This document shows, piece by piece, positions 39,654 through 47,450 of a stretch of 64,000 nucleotides of DNA; within the stretch, counting starts at the first letter, position 1, and each line of letters begins with the position of its first letter. The notes below the pieces were generated by a model, which made no database searches, was not told the origin of the DNA, and worked only from the letters and a program-made list of their open reading frames with translations. The stretch comes from Pseudomonadota bacterium (GTDB lineage Bacteria > Pseudomonadota > Alphaproteobacteria > Rhizobiales > Hyphomicrobiaceae), in assembly GCA_023405815.1 (NCBI GenBank), contig JAEXXM010000056.1, forward strand, positions 1 through 64,000. Direction: 5' to 3'. A program made the translations under genes and the position numbers.

Positions 39654-41189
39654 TTGGCCGCCAAGGGAAGAGCGTATCTCTATCTGCGCGGCGCCATGAT
39701 CTTCCTGGCGCTGCTGCTGCCCATCCTTTCCCTGTTGCCGCTGGGCTGGCTGTGGCTGTGGGAGCGGGGCTGGGCGCTCTACTGGGTCGCCGGTGCGTTC
39801 ACGCTCAGCGTCATGGCGTTTGCGGCGCAGGCGATCACCTTGCGTCGAACGCTGCGGCATGTGCCGGAGCCGGTCGAGCCGATCGACCAGGTGGCGCCCG
39901 ATCCATCCTGGACCGCGCGCGAGCAGGCGGCGTGGACGGCGGTCGAAGCGATTGCCGCCGACGTGCGGCCGGCGGAGCTGACGGACCGGGACCGCTTCTT
40001 GAACCTCGGTCTCAGGACGATCGAGGCCGTGGCGCGGCAGATCCACCCGCAGGATCGCAATCCCTTGTGGAAGTTCACCATCCCCGAGGCGTTGGCGCTG
40101 GTGGAGCGCGTAAGCGGCGACTTGAAGCCGTTCGTCATCGACAACATTCCGCTCGGCGATCAGCTCACGGTCGGCCAGGTGCTGAAGATCTACGGCTGGC
40201 GGTCGGCGATCGGGATGGCGGAGAAGGCCTACGACATCTGGCGACTGATACGTCTCGTCAATCCGGTGACCGCGGCGGCGCAGGAGGCGCGCGAGCAGAT
40301 CACCAAGCACCTCTATGCCAACGTGCGCGATCAGCTCGCCAAGCAGCTCGCGCGGGCCTATGTGCGCGAGGTGGGGCGCGCGGCAATCGATCTCTACGGA
40401 GGACGTCTCAGGGTCTCCGAGGCGACGCTGGCAACCCACGTCAGCGCGACGACACTGCGTGATCGGAGCCAGGTGACCGGGCGCGCCGAGCCGCTGCGCA
40501 TTCTCGTCGCCGGCCAAGCGGGCGCGGGCAAGTCGAGCCTCGTCAATGCATTGTCAAGGGAAGTGCGGGCGGTCGTCGATGCGCCGGGCGGCACGCGCGA
40601 CTTTCAGGCCTACGAGGTCGAGCTCGAGGGTCTCACCGGCGCGATGGTGATCGACAGTCCGCGCATCGGCGCGGAAGCTAAGGAGCAGCGCGCGTTTGCG
40701 GAAAGGGCGCATGACAGCGACCTCGTCCTGTGGGCGCTTGCCGCCAACCGCGACGACGCGCGTGTCGATCTTGCGGCGATAAGCGCGATACGCTCGCATT
40801 TCGCCAAGCGCCCGCATCGGCGCCAGCCACCGATCATCGTCGCGCTGACCCACATCGACAGGCTGACGAAGCGTGGCTCCGGGCCGCATGGAGAGATCGA
40901 CCTCGACGATCCGGCAATCGTCGAGACCGTGCGCGAGGTGGCAGAGGGGCTTGGCGTTCCCAAGAACGATGTCGTGCCCGTCGGCCTCGCTCCAGGGTTT
41001 GCGCCGTTCAACGTCGAGCAACTGTCGATGCGAATTGCGGCGCGCGTTCCGGATGCACGGCAGGCGCAGCTGCTTCGCCTGATGGAGGATGCTGCGCCGA
41101 AGTGGAGCGTGCGGCGCGTGCTTGGGCAGGTGGGCAATGCCGCGCGCTCGGCGGCGCGCTCGGTCGCTCCCGCGGTGTTCAAGGGCTGA
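39654..41189 (+). CDS. Membrane-anchored GTPase (Era/YcjX-like G domain)
   Basis: 511 residues. TTG start at 39654 with AGAGG close upstream (ATG at 39696 is an alternative). Two TMs about 13-60 (AMIFLALLLPILSLLPLGWL, ALYWVAGAFTLSVMAFAAQA), a helical region about 75-275, then a G domain: P-loop LVAGQAGAGKSSLVNALSRE (about 287), G3 VIDSPRIG in place of DxxG, G4 VALTHIDRL. Cellular role unknown. Convergent and abutting with the AI-2E permease. Confidence 0.78.
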   Translation: MAAKGRAYLYLRGAMIFLALLLPILSLLPLGWLWLWERGWALYWVAGAFTLSVMAFAAQAITLRRTLRHVPEPVEPIDQVAPDPSWTAREQAAWTAVEAIAADVRPAELTDRDRFLNLGLRTIEAVARQIHPQDRNPLWKFTIPEALALVERVSGDLKPFVIDNIPLGDQLTVGQVLKIYGWRSAIGMAEKAYDIWRLIRLVNPVTAAAQEAREQITKHLYANVRDQLAKQLARAYVREVGRAAIDLYGGRLRVSEATLATHVSATTLRDRSQVTGRAEPLRILVAGQAGAGKSSLVNALSREVRAVVDAPGGTRDFQAYEVELEGLTGAMVIDSPRIGAEAKEQRAFAERAHDSDLVLWALAANRDDARVDLAAISAIRSHFAKRPHRRQPPIIVALTHIDRLTKRGSGPHGEIDLDDPAIVETVREVAEGLGVPKNDVVPVGLAPGFAPFNVEQLSMRIAARVPDARQAQLLRLMEDAAPKWSVRRVLGQVGNAARSAARSVAPAVFKG

Positions 41190-43217
41190 TCAGGAGACGG
41201 CGCGCACTGGGGCCGTCGTGCGCGAGGGTCCCGTCTGCTCCTCGTCCGGCGGTGTGGTTGCGGCCCTTAGAGTGAAGGCGACGGCCTGGCGCAACGTGTG
41301 CGCGGTGGCATCGACGGGAATGCTGTCGAGGATCGACTTGTCGCGCTCGTGCTCGGGATCGAGCTTCCAGAAGCAGCCGAGAAGGAGGGCGGCCGGTGCC
41401 GAGCGGCGCAGGCGTCGCACTAGGAAGCGCGCGTGCGCGCTGCGCTCGCGCACGTCCAGCGCCGAGATGCAGAAAAGGCGAATGCCCTTCGCGTCCTCGT
41501 CCGACAGCGCGCCGTGGCGGAGACTCTCGACATCGAGAACCTTGACGGAGAGGCCGCACTTCTCGACGAGCTGGGCGAACGCCATGCCTGCAGTCTCGTC
41601 GAGCGGCGTGCGCCCGGCGATGCAAAGGATGGCGCCCTCCATGCGCCAGGCGGGATCGACGGGACTGTCGGCAAGGCGCAGCTCTGACAGCTTGTCGTCG
41701 TCCGCATCCGCCTCAACGGCTGCATCGCCGCTTTGCTCGTCGGCTTCCTTGCCGGCGGTCCTCGCCGGCGCTGTGTCCGGCGCGAGATCCCAATCGGCCA
41801 AGGTTTCGATGACGATCTCGCCCGTGTCGCGGATGTCGGCGAGGCGGCTCGGCTCCAGCGTGCCGCGGTCGGCGTCGGTCTGCGCCAGGCGCAAGCCCTC
41901 GATGACGACATCATCGTAGTAGTCGACGAGGGAGCGCTCCTTGATGAAGCGCTCGGCCTGCTCGACGGCCTCGGCGGGGTCACCTGCGAGCATGCGCTGA
42001 TAGAAGCGCTGGGCAGGGGACAGGGGTGGAGTATCGCCGAGCAGGACGTTGAGGAACTCGAGCCGCTCCACGTGGCGGCCGAGCACGACGAGCACCACGG
42101 TGAGAGGGATAGCGAGCAAGAGTCCAATCGGGCCCCACAGCAGCGTCCAGAAGGCTGCGGACAGGATGATGGCGAGCGGAGAGAGGCCGGTGCGCTGGCC
42201 CTGCACGACGGGCTCGATGATGTTGCCCATGATTGGCTCGCTCACGACATAGAGCGCGAGCGTCCAGAGGAACATGGTCCAGCCCGGATCGACGGCGGCA
42301 GCGAGAATGAGCGGGAACGCTGCGGCGATGAACGAGCCAATGAACGGCACGAAGCGCATCAGCGTTGCCAGCACGCCCCAGAGCACGGGGCTCGGCACGC
42401 CGATCAGCCACAGGCCGGTCGCGATGAAGATGCCGTAGCCGGTATTGATCGCCGTCAGCGTCAGAAAGTAGCTGCCGAGACGCTCGCCGGCGTCGTCCAT
42501 GGCGGTCGTCGATTTTTCGAGGTCGTGCGAGCCGAGGAGGCGAATGGCGCGGTCGCGCACGTCCTCGCGCTGCAGCAGCAGGAACAATACGAAGAGGATG
42601 ACGAGCGCGGCGGTCGCCAAGGGATGGATCACGACGCCGATAATGGACTGAAGCTGATCGAGAGGCGACGGCGAAGGGGGGCGGACGACGACGGGGATTG
42701 GCTGGCGATCGCCGCTCCGCAGCTCGCCCTGCATCGGCGAGATGGTGACGCTCGGGGCCGTCGTTCTCGGCACCTCCGGCTTGTCGAGCTCGGCCTGGAG
42801 ATCTTTCAAGGCCTCGCTCGCCTGCTTGAGGGCGCCGCTGCTGCCCTGGGCGACCTCCTTCAGCGATTTCACCTTGTCGCGCAGCGTCGACTGATAGCTC
42901 GGAAGCTGCTCGACGAGGCTGCCAACCTGCTGGGTAATGAGCGCGCCGACGGCGAAGATGATGGCGAAGGCGATGGCGACGATGATCAGCACCGACGGGG
43001 AGTTGCCGAGGCCGGCCCGGCGCAGGACGCGGACAGGAGGGGCGAGCACGAACGAAAGGATGACGGCCAGCGCCAGCGGGACCAGCACCGCCTGTCCGAC
43101 GTAGAGGACGACGACGATGAGGAAGGCGATGACGGTCATCTCGAAGGCGGAAGCGGGCAGCTCAGCTCCGGGCACCGCAGTGTGGAGAGCTGACGGACTT
43201 GTACGTTGAGCGGGCAT
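41190..43217 (-). CDS. AI-2E (PerM/YdiK-like) family permease with long C-terminal extension
   Basis: 675 residues, very strong ribosome binding site GGAGGTGATG before ATG 43217. Seven to eight TMs between residues 28 and 400, including VVLYVGQAVLVPLALAVILS, LWGVLATLMRFVPFIGSFIA and LSPLAIILSAAFWTLLWGPI. Residues about 410-675 are soluble (FLNVLLGDTPPLSPAQRFYQ, RSLVDYYDDVVIEGLRLAQT). The long extension is usual in rhizobial members. Substrate unproven; other members have been linked to autoinducer or ion export. Downstream of a stress-promoter-driven DUF883 group. Confidence 0.88.
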   Translation of the reverse strand: MPAQRTSPSALHTAVPGAELPASAFEMTVIAFLIVVVLYVGQAVLVPLALAVILSFVLAPPVRVLRRAGLGNSPSVLIIVAIAFAIIFAVGALITQQVGSLVEQLPSYQSTLRDKVKSLKEVAQGSSGALKQASEALKDLQAELDKPEVPRTTAPSVTISPMQGELRSGDRQPIPVVVRPPSPSPLDQLQSIIGVVIHPLATAALVILFVLFLLLQREDVRDRAIRLLGSHDLEKSTTAMDDAGERLGSYFLTLTAINTGYGIFIATGLWLIGVPSPVLWGVLATLMRFVPFIGSFIAAAFPLILAAAVDPGWTMFLWTLALYVVSEPIMGNIIEPVVQGQRTGLSPLAIILSAAFWTLLWGPIGLLLAIPLTVVLVVLGRHVERLEFLNVLLGDTPPLSPAQRFYQRMLAGDPAEAVEQAERFIKERSLVDYYDDVVIEGLRLAQTDADRGTLEPSRLADIRDTGEIVIETLADWDLAPDTAPARTAGKEADEQSGDAAVEADADDDKLSELRLADSPVDPAWRMEGAILCIAGRTPLDETAGMAFAQLVEKCGLSVKVLDVESLRHGALSDEDAKGIRLFCISALDVRERSAHARFLVRRLRRSAPAALLLGCFWKLDPEHERDKSILDSIPVDATAHTLRQAVAFTLRAATTPPDEEQTGPSRTTAPVRAVS

Positions 43218-43298
43218 GCATCACCTCCGCTGACCGACGCTGGGGCGCGGCAAGTTGCGAAAACTGCGATTTAGCGTTCGTAGTGCTCGTTGCGCTCG

Positions 43299-43706
43299 TC
43301 AGCGCCGCAGTCGCCGCGCGGCGCCAAGTCCGAAGAGGAACGCCGTGGCGACGACCTGCAAGGCGCCGAAGTGATCGACGACGTCCTTTGCTTCCTGGTC
43401 GACCGTGGCTACCGCGTTGGCGACCGGCGAGCCCTGATCGCGGCGGCGCGCCTCGATGCGCTCGATGAGCCACGGCATGGAGAGGCTGCCGATGCCGATC
43501 AGCGTGCATCCGCCGGCGATGATCCCGACCGCGTTCAGGGATCCGAACATCGGCTCAAGCACGAGATAGAGCGCGATGATCGCCAGCACGAAGGCTGCGA
43601 GCAGGAAGACTGCGGCGATCGCAACCCACGTCAACCGGCGCGACACGGTCTCGATTGCAGTGTGTGTCGCGCGGCTGGCCGCATAGAGCACGGCATCCCC
43701 GATCAT
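43299..43706 (-). CDS. Small membrane protein, phage-holin-like superfamily
   Basis: 135 residues from ATG at 43706, GGAGGGG 3-9 nt ahead. Two TMs (WVAIAAVFLLAAFVLAIIAL; AVGIIAGGCTLIGIGSLSM), a basic loop IERIEARRRDQG, and a weakly hydrophobic C-terminal helix. Resembles the holin-X type proteins that accompany DUF883 genes. Member of the same minus-strand run. Confidence 0.72.
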   Translation of the reverse strand: MIGDAVLYAASRATHTAIETVSRRLTWVAIAAVFLLAAFVLAIIALYLVLEPMFGSLNAVGIIAGGCTLIGIGSLSMPWLIERIEARRRDQGSPVANAVATVDQEAKDVVDHFGALQVVATAFLFGLGAARRLRR

Positions 43707-43722
43707 GCGCCCCTCCCGATGG

Positions 43723-43953
43723 TTAGCGTCTGGCGAGAAGTGCGAGCACGAAACCGATGCCGGCGGCGATGCCGGCCGCCTGCAGCGGATTGCGGCGGAT
43801 GCTGTCGGCGAGCTTGTCGTATTGCTCCTGGGCGAGGGCCTGGGCCTGCTCGACCGTGTCGCTGAGACGCTCCTGGGCGTTGCTCGCAAGCTCCCGTGCG
43901 TCGCGCTCGAGGGAGGCGGCCGTCGTGCGGCCAGGGGTGTGGTTGGAACTCAT
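43723..43953 (-). CDS. DUF883 (YqjD/ElaB-like) membrane protein
   Basis: 76 residues. Amphipathic coiled-coil region (SLERDARELASNAQERLSDT) followed by the DUF883 terminal helix SIRRNPLQAAGIAAGIGFVL. Family members bind the inner membrane and ribosomes in stationary phase or stress. Confidence 0.85.
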   Translation of the reverse strand: MSSNHTPGRTTAASLERDARELASNAQERLSDTVEQAQALAQEQYDKLADSIRRNPLQAAGIAAGIGFVLALLARR

Positions 43954-43968
43954 GTCGATGCCCTGTTG

Positions 43969-44259
43969 TCAGCGGGAAAGGATGAGGCCGAAGACGAAGC
44001 CGATGCCGGCGGCGATGAGGGCGGCCTGGCTCGGGTTGCGGCGGATGGCGGATTCGATGTCGCCGACCTTCTCCTTGGCCTTGCCCTGGATGTCCTCGAC
44101 GCTGGAGCCGAGCTGCTCGGCGGCAAGGCGCTTCACGGATTCGGCGAGGCTGGCAATGTCCTCGCGCAGGGCCTGAACGTTGTCACCGACGTCGGATGCG
44201 GCGGAGCGGGTGCCCGGCGCGCTCGTGTCGGACGTACGGTTTGTGGATGAGAACTGCAT
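43969..44259 (-). CDS. DUF883 (YqjD/ElaB-like) membrane protein, first gene of stress operon
   Basis: 96 residues from ATG at 44259, preceded by AGGAGG. Same layout as its neighbour: coiled coil (LREDIASLAESVKRLAAEQL) and terminal IRRNPSQAALIAAGIGFVFG. An EcfG-type promoter lies 70 nt upstream; the next three minus-strand genes are likely in the same transcript. Confidence 0.87.
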   Translation of the reverse strand: MQFSSTNRTSDTSAPGTRSAASDVGDNVQALREDIASLAESVKRLAAEQLGSSVEDIQGKAKEKVGDIESAIRRNPSQAALIAAGIGFVFGLILSR

Positions 44260-44328
44260 CGGGGTAATCCTCCTGAAGACGGCTATTGCCCTGGCGTCGC
44301 AGAAAGCGGAAATCAATGACATGCGCAA

Positions 44329-44354
44329 AACGTCGGCAAAGGCGACCGAGTTCC
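44329..44354 (-). promoter_or_regulatory. EcfG-type promoter, leftward
   Basis: Minus strand GGAAC (44354-44350), 17-nt spacer, CGTT (44332-44329). Exact consensus. Drives the DUF883/holin-like/AI-2E run. Confidence 0.7.
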
Positions 44355-44390
44355 GCGCATTTGTGCCTCGCCAGTATACTATTTGGATGA

Positions 44391-44416
44391 GGAACCGATC
44401 ATTCAATCAAAACGTT
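44391..44416 (+). promoter_or_regulatory. EcfG-type promoter, rightward
   Basis: GGAAC (44391-44395), 17-nt spacer, CGTT (44413-44416), 84 nt before the DUF883-like gene at 44501. Forms a divergent pair with the leftward element, 36 bp apart. Confidence 0.7.
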
Positions 44417-44500
44417 CAAATGCGCACAGATGGAATGCAATAGTCCGCTCTAGGTCAGCTGGATGACTAAGCCGCAGCGCACGCAGAGGAGTAGAGGGAG

Positions 44501-45022
44501 ATGGCCAGCCCGGTGAAGGAAGTTCCCCGTCAGTCGCAGGAGGGCGATGAAAGCACGCTCGCCGAGCTGCGCGAGCGCGTGGCCGCGCTGGCTAAGGAAG
44601 TGGCCGAAATTGCCGAGCGCCGTGCCAAGGTTGCGGGCGAGACTGTCGTCAATGCGGCGGAGACGGGAGTCGACGAGCTGCGGCGCGGCATTCGCCGGCA
44701 GCCGGTGGTGGCGATGGCGGCTGCAGCAGCTGTGGGTGCCTTGCTGGCGCTGGCCGTCGCGCCGCGGTCGCGTCCGCGTGCCTCGCGCTGGGATGCGTGG
44801 ACGCCCAACGTCACCCGCGCCGATCTCTACGACCTCGCGGACAACATTCAGCGCTCGGTCTCGCGGGCGGCGAATGCGGCCGCAGCCCCTGTCACGCCGG
44901 CCTTCGAGCGCATGGTCGATGCCCTGTCGCGGGCGGACACTTCGGCGGTGAACTCGCTCATCGACAGGATGGGCGGCTGGTTCCAGAAGGCGCAGGACAA
45001 GGCCAAGGACAAGATGCGATGA
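44501..45022 (+). CDS. DUF883-like envelope protein
   Basis: 173 residues. Charged coiled coil (STLAELRERVAALAKEVAEI), then GIRRQPVVAMAAAAAVGALL, the terminal-helix motif of the two divergent DUF883 genes, here placed centrally. A further 80-residue amphipathic tail (RADLYDLADNIQRSVSRAAN, SLIDRMGGWFQKAQDKAKDK) has no recognised domain. Confidence 0.78.
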   Translation: MASPVKEVPRQSQEGDESTLAELRERVAALAKEVAEIAERRAKVAGETVVNAAETGVDELRRGIRRQPVVAMAAAAAVGALLALAVAPRSRPRASRWDAWTPNVTRADLYDLADNIQRSVSRAANAAAAPVTPAFERMVDALSRADTSAVNSLIDRMGGWFQKAQDKAKDKMR

Positions 45023-45048
45023 ATGCACGCATTGGACCGCATCCCATT

Positions 45049-45137
45049 GTCCTCCCGGGGCGTGTCCCCGGGATCCATCCTTCCACCCACTCACAGCTTG
45101 TTTAGGGCTGGATCCCGGCAACGAGTGCCGGGATGAC
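45049..45137. repeat. REP-like paired palindrome 6
   Basis: Arms TCCCGGGGCGTGTCCCCGGG and GATCCCGGCAACGAGTGCCG followed by GGATGAC. It sits between convergent genes, so it could act as a bidirectional terminator. Same family as 8136-8225. Confidence 0.78.
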
Positions 45138-45158
45138 ATATGTGGGTAATTCCGCCAG

Positions 45159-46082
45159 TTAAGGGCGGTCGGGGAGCGGGATGGACTCGTCGGCATCGCC
45201 GGGGACGAAGGGGAAGCGCTTCGCCTTCCAGTCCGACTTTGCAGCGTCGATGCGGTCCTTCGAGGATGAAACGAAATTCCACCAGATGTGACGCGGGCCG
45301 TCCATCGGCTCGCCGCCCAGCAGCATGAGGCGTGACTGGCTGAGGGCGAGAATCGAGATGCGATTGCCGGGTTTGAACACGAGCAGACGACCGGCGCCGA
45401 ACGTATCGCCCGCGATGTCGATCTCGCCCGAGGCGATGTAGATCGCGCGCTCGTCGTAGTCGGCGTCGAGCGGCAGGACGGCGCCCGGCGCCAGGACGGC
45501 CTCGGCATAGAAGCTCGGATGTGGGAACTCGGCGGGCGAGGCTTGCCCGAACATCTGTCCCATGATCAGGCGCACGGTCTTCCCCTCGCCAGAGATGCGC
45601 GGGAGTCTTGCCGCGTCGTAATGTGCAAAGGCTGGCGTGCTTTCCTCATGGGATTTGGGCAATGCCGCCCAAGCCTGGATGCCGAACAGGCGCGGACCGA
45701 GCGCCTTCTGGTCGGGAGACGTGCGCTCGGAATGCACGATGCCGGAGCCGGCGGACATCAGGTTCAGCTCGCCGGGCTTAATGGCGACGGCGCTGCCGAG
45801 GCTGTCGCGGTGCATGACCTCGCCGTCGAACAGATAGGTGACGGTGGCAAGGCCAATGTGCGGGTGCGGGCGCACGTCGATGCCGGTGCCGATGAGGAAC
45901 TCGGCGGGCCCCATCTGATCGAAGAAGATGAAGGGGCCGACCATCTGACGGCCTGCCGCGGGGAGCGCGCGCCGCACCGAGAAGCCGCCGAGATCGCGTG
46001 CCCGCGGGACGATGACCTGCTCGATGGCTTCGCAGGCACGGGCATCACCCGGCTGGGGGTCGTCGGTCGGCGTCCAGCTCAA
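45159..46082 (-). CDS. Pirin family protein
   Basis: 307 residues; TTG start at 46082 (LSWTPTDD) with AGGAAGGA 8 nt ahead. Bicupin metal ligands are visible: RPHPHIGLATVTYLFDGEVM and GSGIVHSERTSPDQ. C-terminal cupin HIWWNFVSSSKDRIDAAKSD. Pirins bind iron; some are quercetinases or regulators, and which applies here is unknown. Divergent from the SDR gene, 63 bp apart. Confidence 0.9.
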   Translation of the reverse strand: MSWTPTDDPQPGDARACEAIEQVIVPRARDLGGFSVRRALPAAGRQMVGPFIFFDQMGPAEFLIGTGIDVRPHPHIGLATVTYLFDGEVMHRDSLGSAVAIKPGELNLMSAGSGIVHSERTSPDQKALGPRLFGIQAWAALPKSHEESTPAFAHYDAARLPRISGEGKTVRLIMGQMFGQASPAEFPHPSFYAEAVLAPGAVLPLDADYDERAIYIASGEIDIAGDTFGAGRLLVFKPGNRISILALSQSRLMLLGGEPMDGPRHIWWNFVSSSKDRIDAAKSDWKAKRFPFVPGDADESIPLPDRP

Positions 46083-46145
46083 GTTTGCGATCCTTCCTGT
46101 TGGCGGTATACGTCGTGCGGCCCGCGCGAACGATAGGAGAGCGAT

Positions 46146-46871
46146 ATGACTGCAAGTCTCCACGGCAAGGTTGCCATTGTCACCGGTGTAAGTCACGACG
46201 GGCAGGTCGGGCAGGCGGTTGCCAAAGCGCTTGCCGCGCAAGGGGCCTCGCTCGCGGTCGCCGCGCGCACCAAGGATAATGTGGTGGCGCGTGCGGCAGA
46301 GTTGAAAGCCGACGGGGCGAACGTCATTCCCGTGGCGGGATCGCTTACGGACGAAGGCGACGTTAAGCGTCTCGTTGCGGAAACGGTGGGAGCCTTCGGG
46401 CGCATCGACATCGTGGTCAATCTTGCCGGCGGGCTCACCGTATACAAGCCGTCGGCCGAGGTGACGCTGGACGAGTGGACGCGCGAAGTGAACAACAACG
46501 TGCTGAGCGCCTTCCTGCTGACCCGCGAGGTCTTTCCGCATCTGGCGAAAGCCGGGGGCGGGTCCGTCATCAACTTTGCGCGCGCCGGCAACGCGCAGGC
46601 GAACATGCTTCCCTACAACGTGGCAAAGGCGGGTGTCGTTGCGCTGACGCGCACGTTCGCACTGGAAGGCAAGGATGCCCACATCCGCGTCAACGCGGTG
46701 GCGCCGGGGCTGGTCGATACCGCCTCCAACGTCAATATGATGAAGCCCAAGGACACAAGTAAATGGGCGAAGCGCGACGAGATCGCCGACGTCGTCGTGT
46801 TTCTTGCTTCACCTGCCTCGCTCGGCGTCACGGGGCAGGTGATCAGCGTCACCGGGTGGGGGCTCGCTTGA
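46146..46871 (+). CDS. Short-chain dehydrogenase/reductase-like protein
   Basis: 241 residues with Rossmann motif VAIVTGVSHDGQVGQAVAKA (a variant of TGxxxGxG) and NLAGGL. The active-site YNVAK is present, but the Ser expected about 13 residues earlier is replaced (VINFARAGNAQANMLPYNVA). Therefore either an atypical SDR or a cofactor-binding protein without standard catalysis. Substrate unknown. Confidence 0.85.
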   Translation: MTASLHGKVAIVTGVSHDGQVGQAVAKALAAQGASLAVAARTKDNVVARAAELKADGANVIPVAGSLTDEGDVKRLVAETVGAFGRIDIVVNLAGGLTVYKPSAEVTLDEWTREVNNNVLSAFLLTREVFPHLAKAGGGSVINFARAGNAQANMLPYNVAKAGVVALTRTFALEGKDAHIRVNAVAPGLVDTASNVNMMKPKDTSKWAKRDEIADVVVFLASPASLGVTGQVISVTGWGLA

Positions 46872-46881
46872 GTAACTGTGC

Positions 46882-46970
46882 GACACGAGACGAGAGAAGC
46901 TTTGCTTGCGGTTATTGTCACGCGAGTTGATGGCCGCGCCTAAGGCGCGGGGCCCCTTGGGCCCTTGCCG
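46882..46970 (+). repeat. 89-bp dispersed repeat with two hairpins, copy B
   Basis: Gapless match to 20162-20250. Stem CCGCGCC-TAA-GGCGCGG is unchanged; the second hairpin is GGCCC-CTT-GGGCC, keeping pairing by a compensatory change. It lies between convergent SDR and AhpD-like genes. Confidence 0.75.
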
Positions 46971-47021
46971 CTGCGCGACTAAGAGTCATCGCGCGCCGGA
47001 GAGGATTTGTTTCGTTTGTGA

Positions 47022-47393
47022 TCAGGCGGCGGGGGCGGCCTGCTCCGCCTTGCTCTTGGCGAACTGGTTGAACGCTTCGATCGCGTGGGCCGCGTACATG
47101 ACCGATGGGCCCGCGCCCATGTAGATGGCCATGCCGAGCGTCTCTAAGATCTCCTCGGACGTGGCGCCGCGCTCGGACGCCGCCTTGGCGTGGAAGGCGA
47201 TGCAGTCATCGCAACGCGCGGCGACGCCGATGGCGAGTGCGATCAGCTCTTTTGTCTTGGTGTCGAGCGCGCCGGCCTTGGTGGCAGCCTGGGCGATGCC
47301 GGAGAACGCCTTCATGACCTCCGGTGCGCCGCCGCGCATCTCGCGCAAGCCGGCGCTGAGGCTGCGGGTCATCTCGATCCAGTCCTTGGTCAT
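47022..47393 (-). CDS. Carboxymuconolactone decarboxylase/AhpD-like protein
   Basis: 123 residues. TKTKELIALAIGVAARCDDC IAFH shows the CxxC of the AhpD-type fold with a following His, then ILETLGMAIYMGAGPSVMYA. Likely a small thiol peroxidase/reductase partner or hydroperoxide scavenger. Second of two convergent genes around repeat B. Confidence 0.88.
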   Translation of the reverse strand: MTKDWIEMTRSLSAGLREMRGGAPEVMKAFSGIAQAATKAGALDTKTKELIALAIGVAARCDDCIAFHAKAASERGATSEEILETLGMAIYMGAGPSVMYAAHAIEAFNQFAKSKAEQAAPAA

Positions 47394-47450
47394 GCATCAT
47401 CTCCGGCTCAACATTTGCCCGGCGCCCGGTTTCCCTTTGACGAGACGCGT

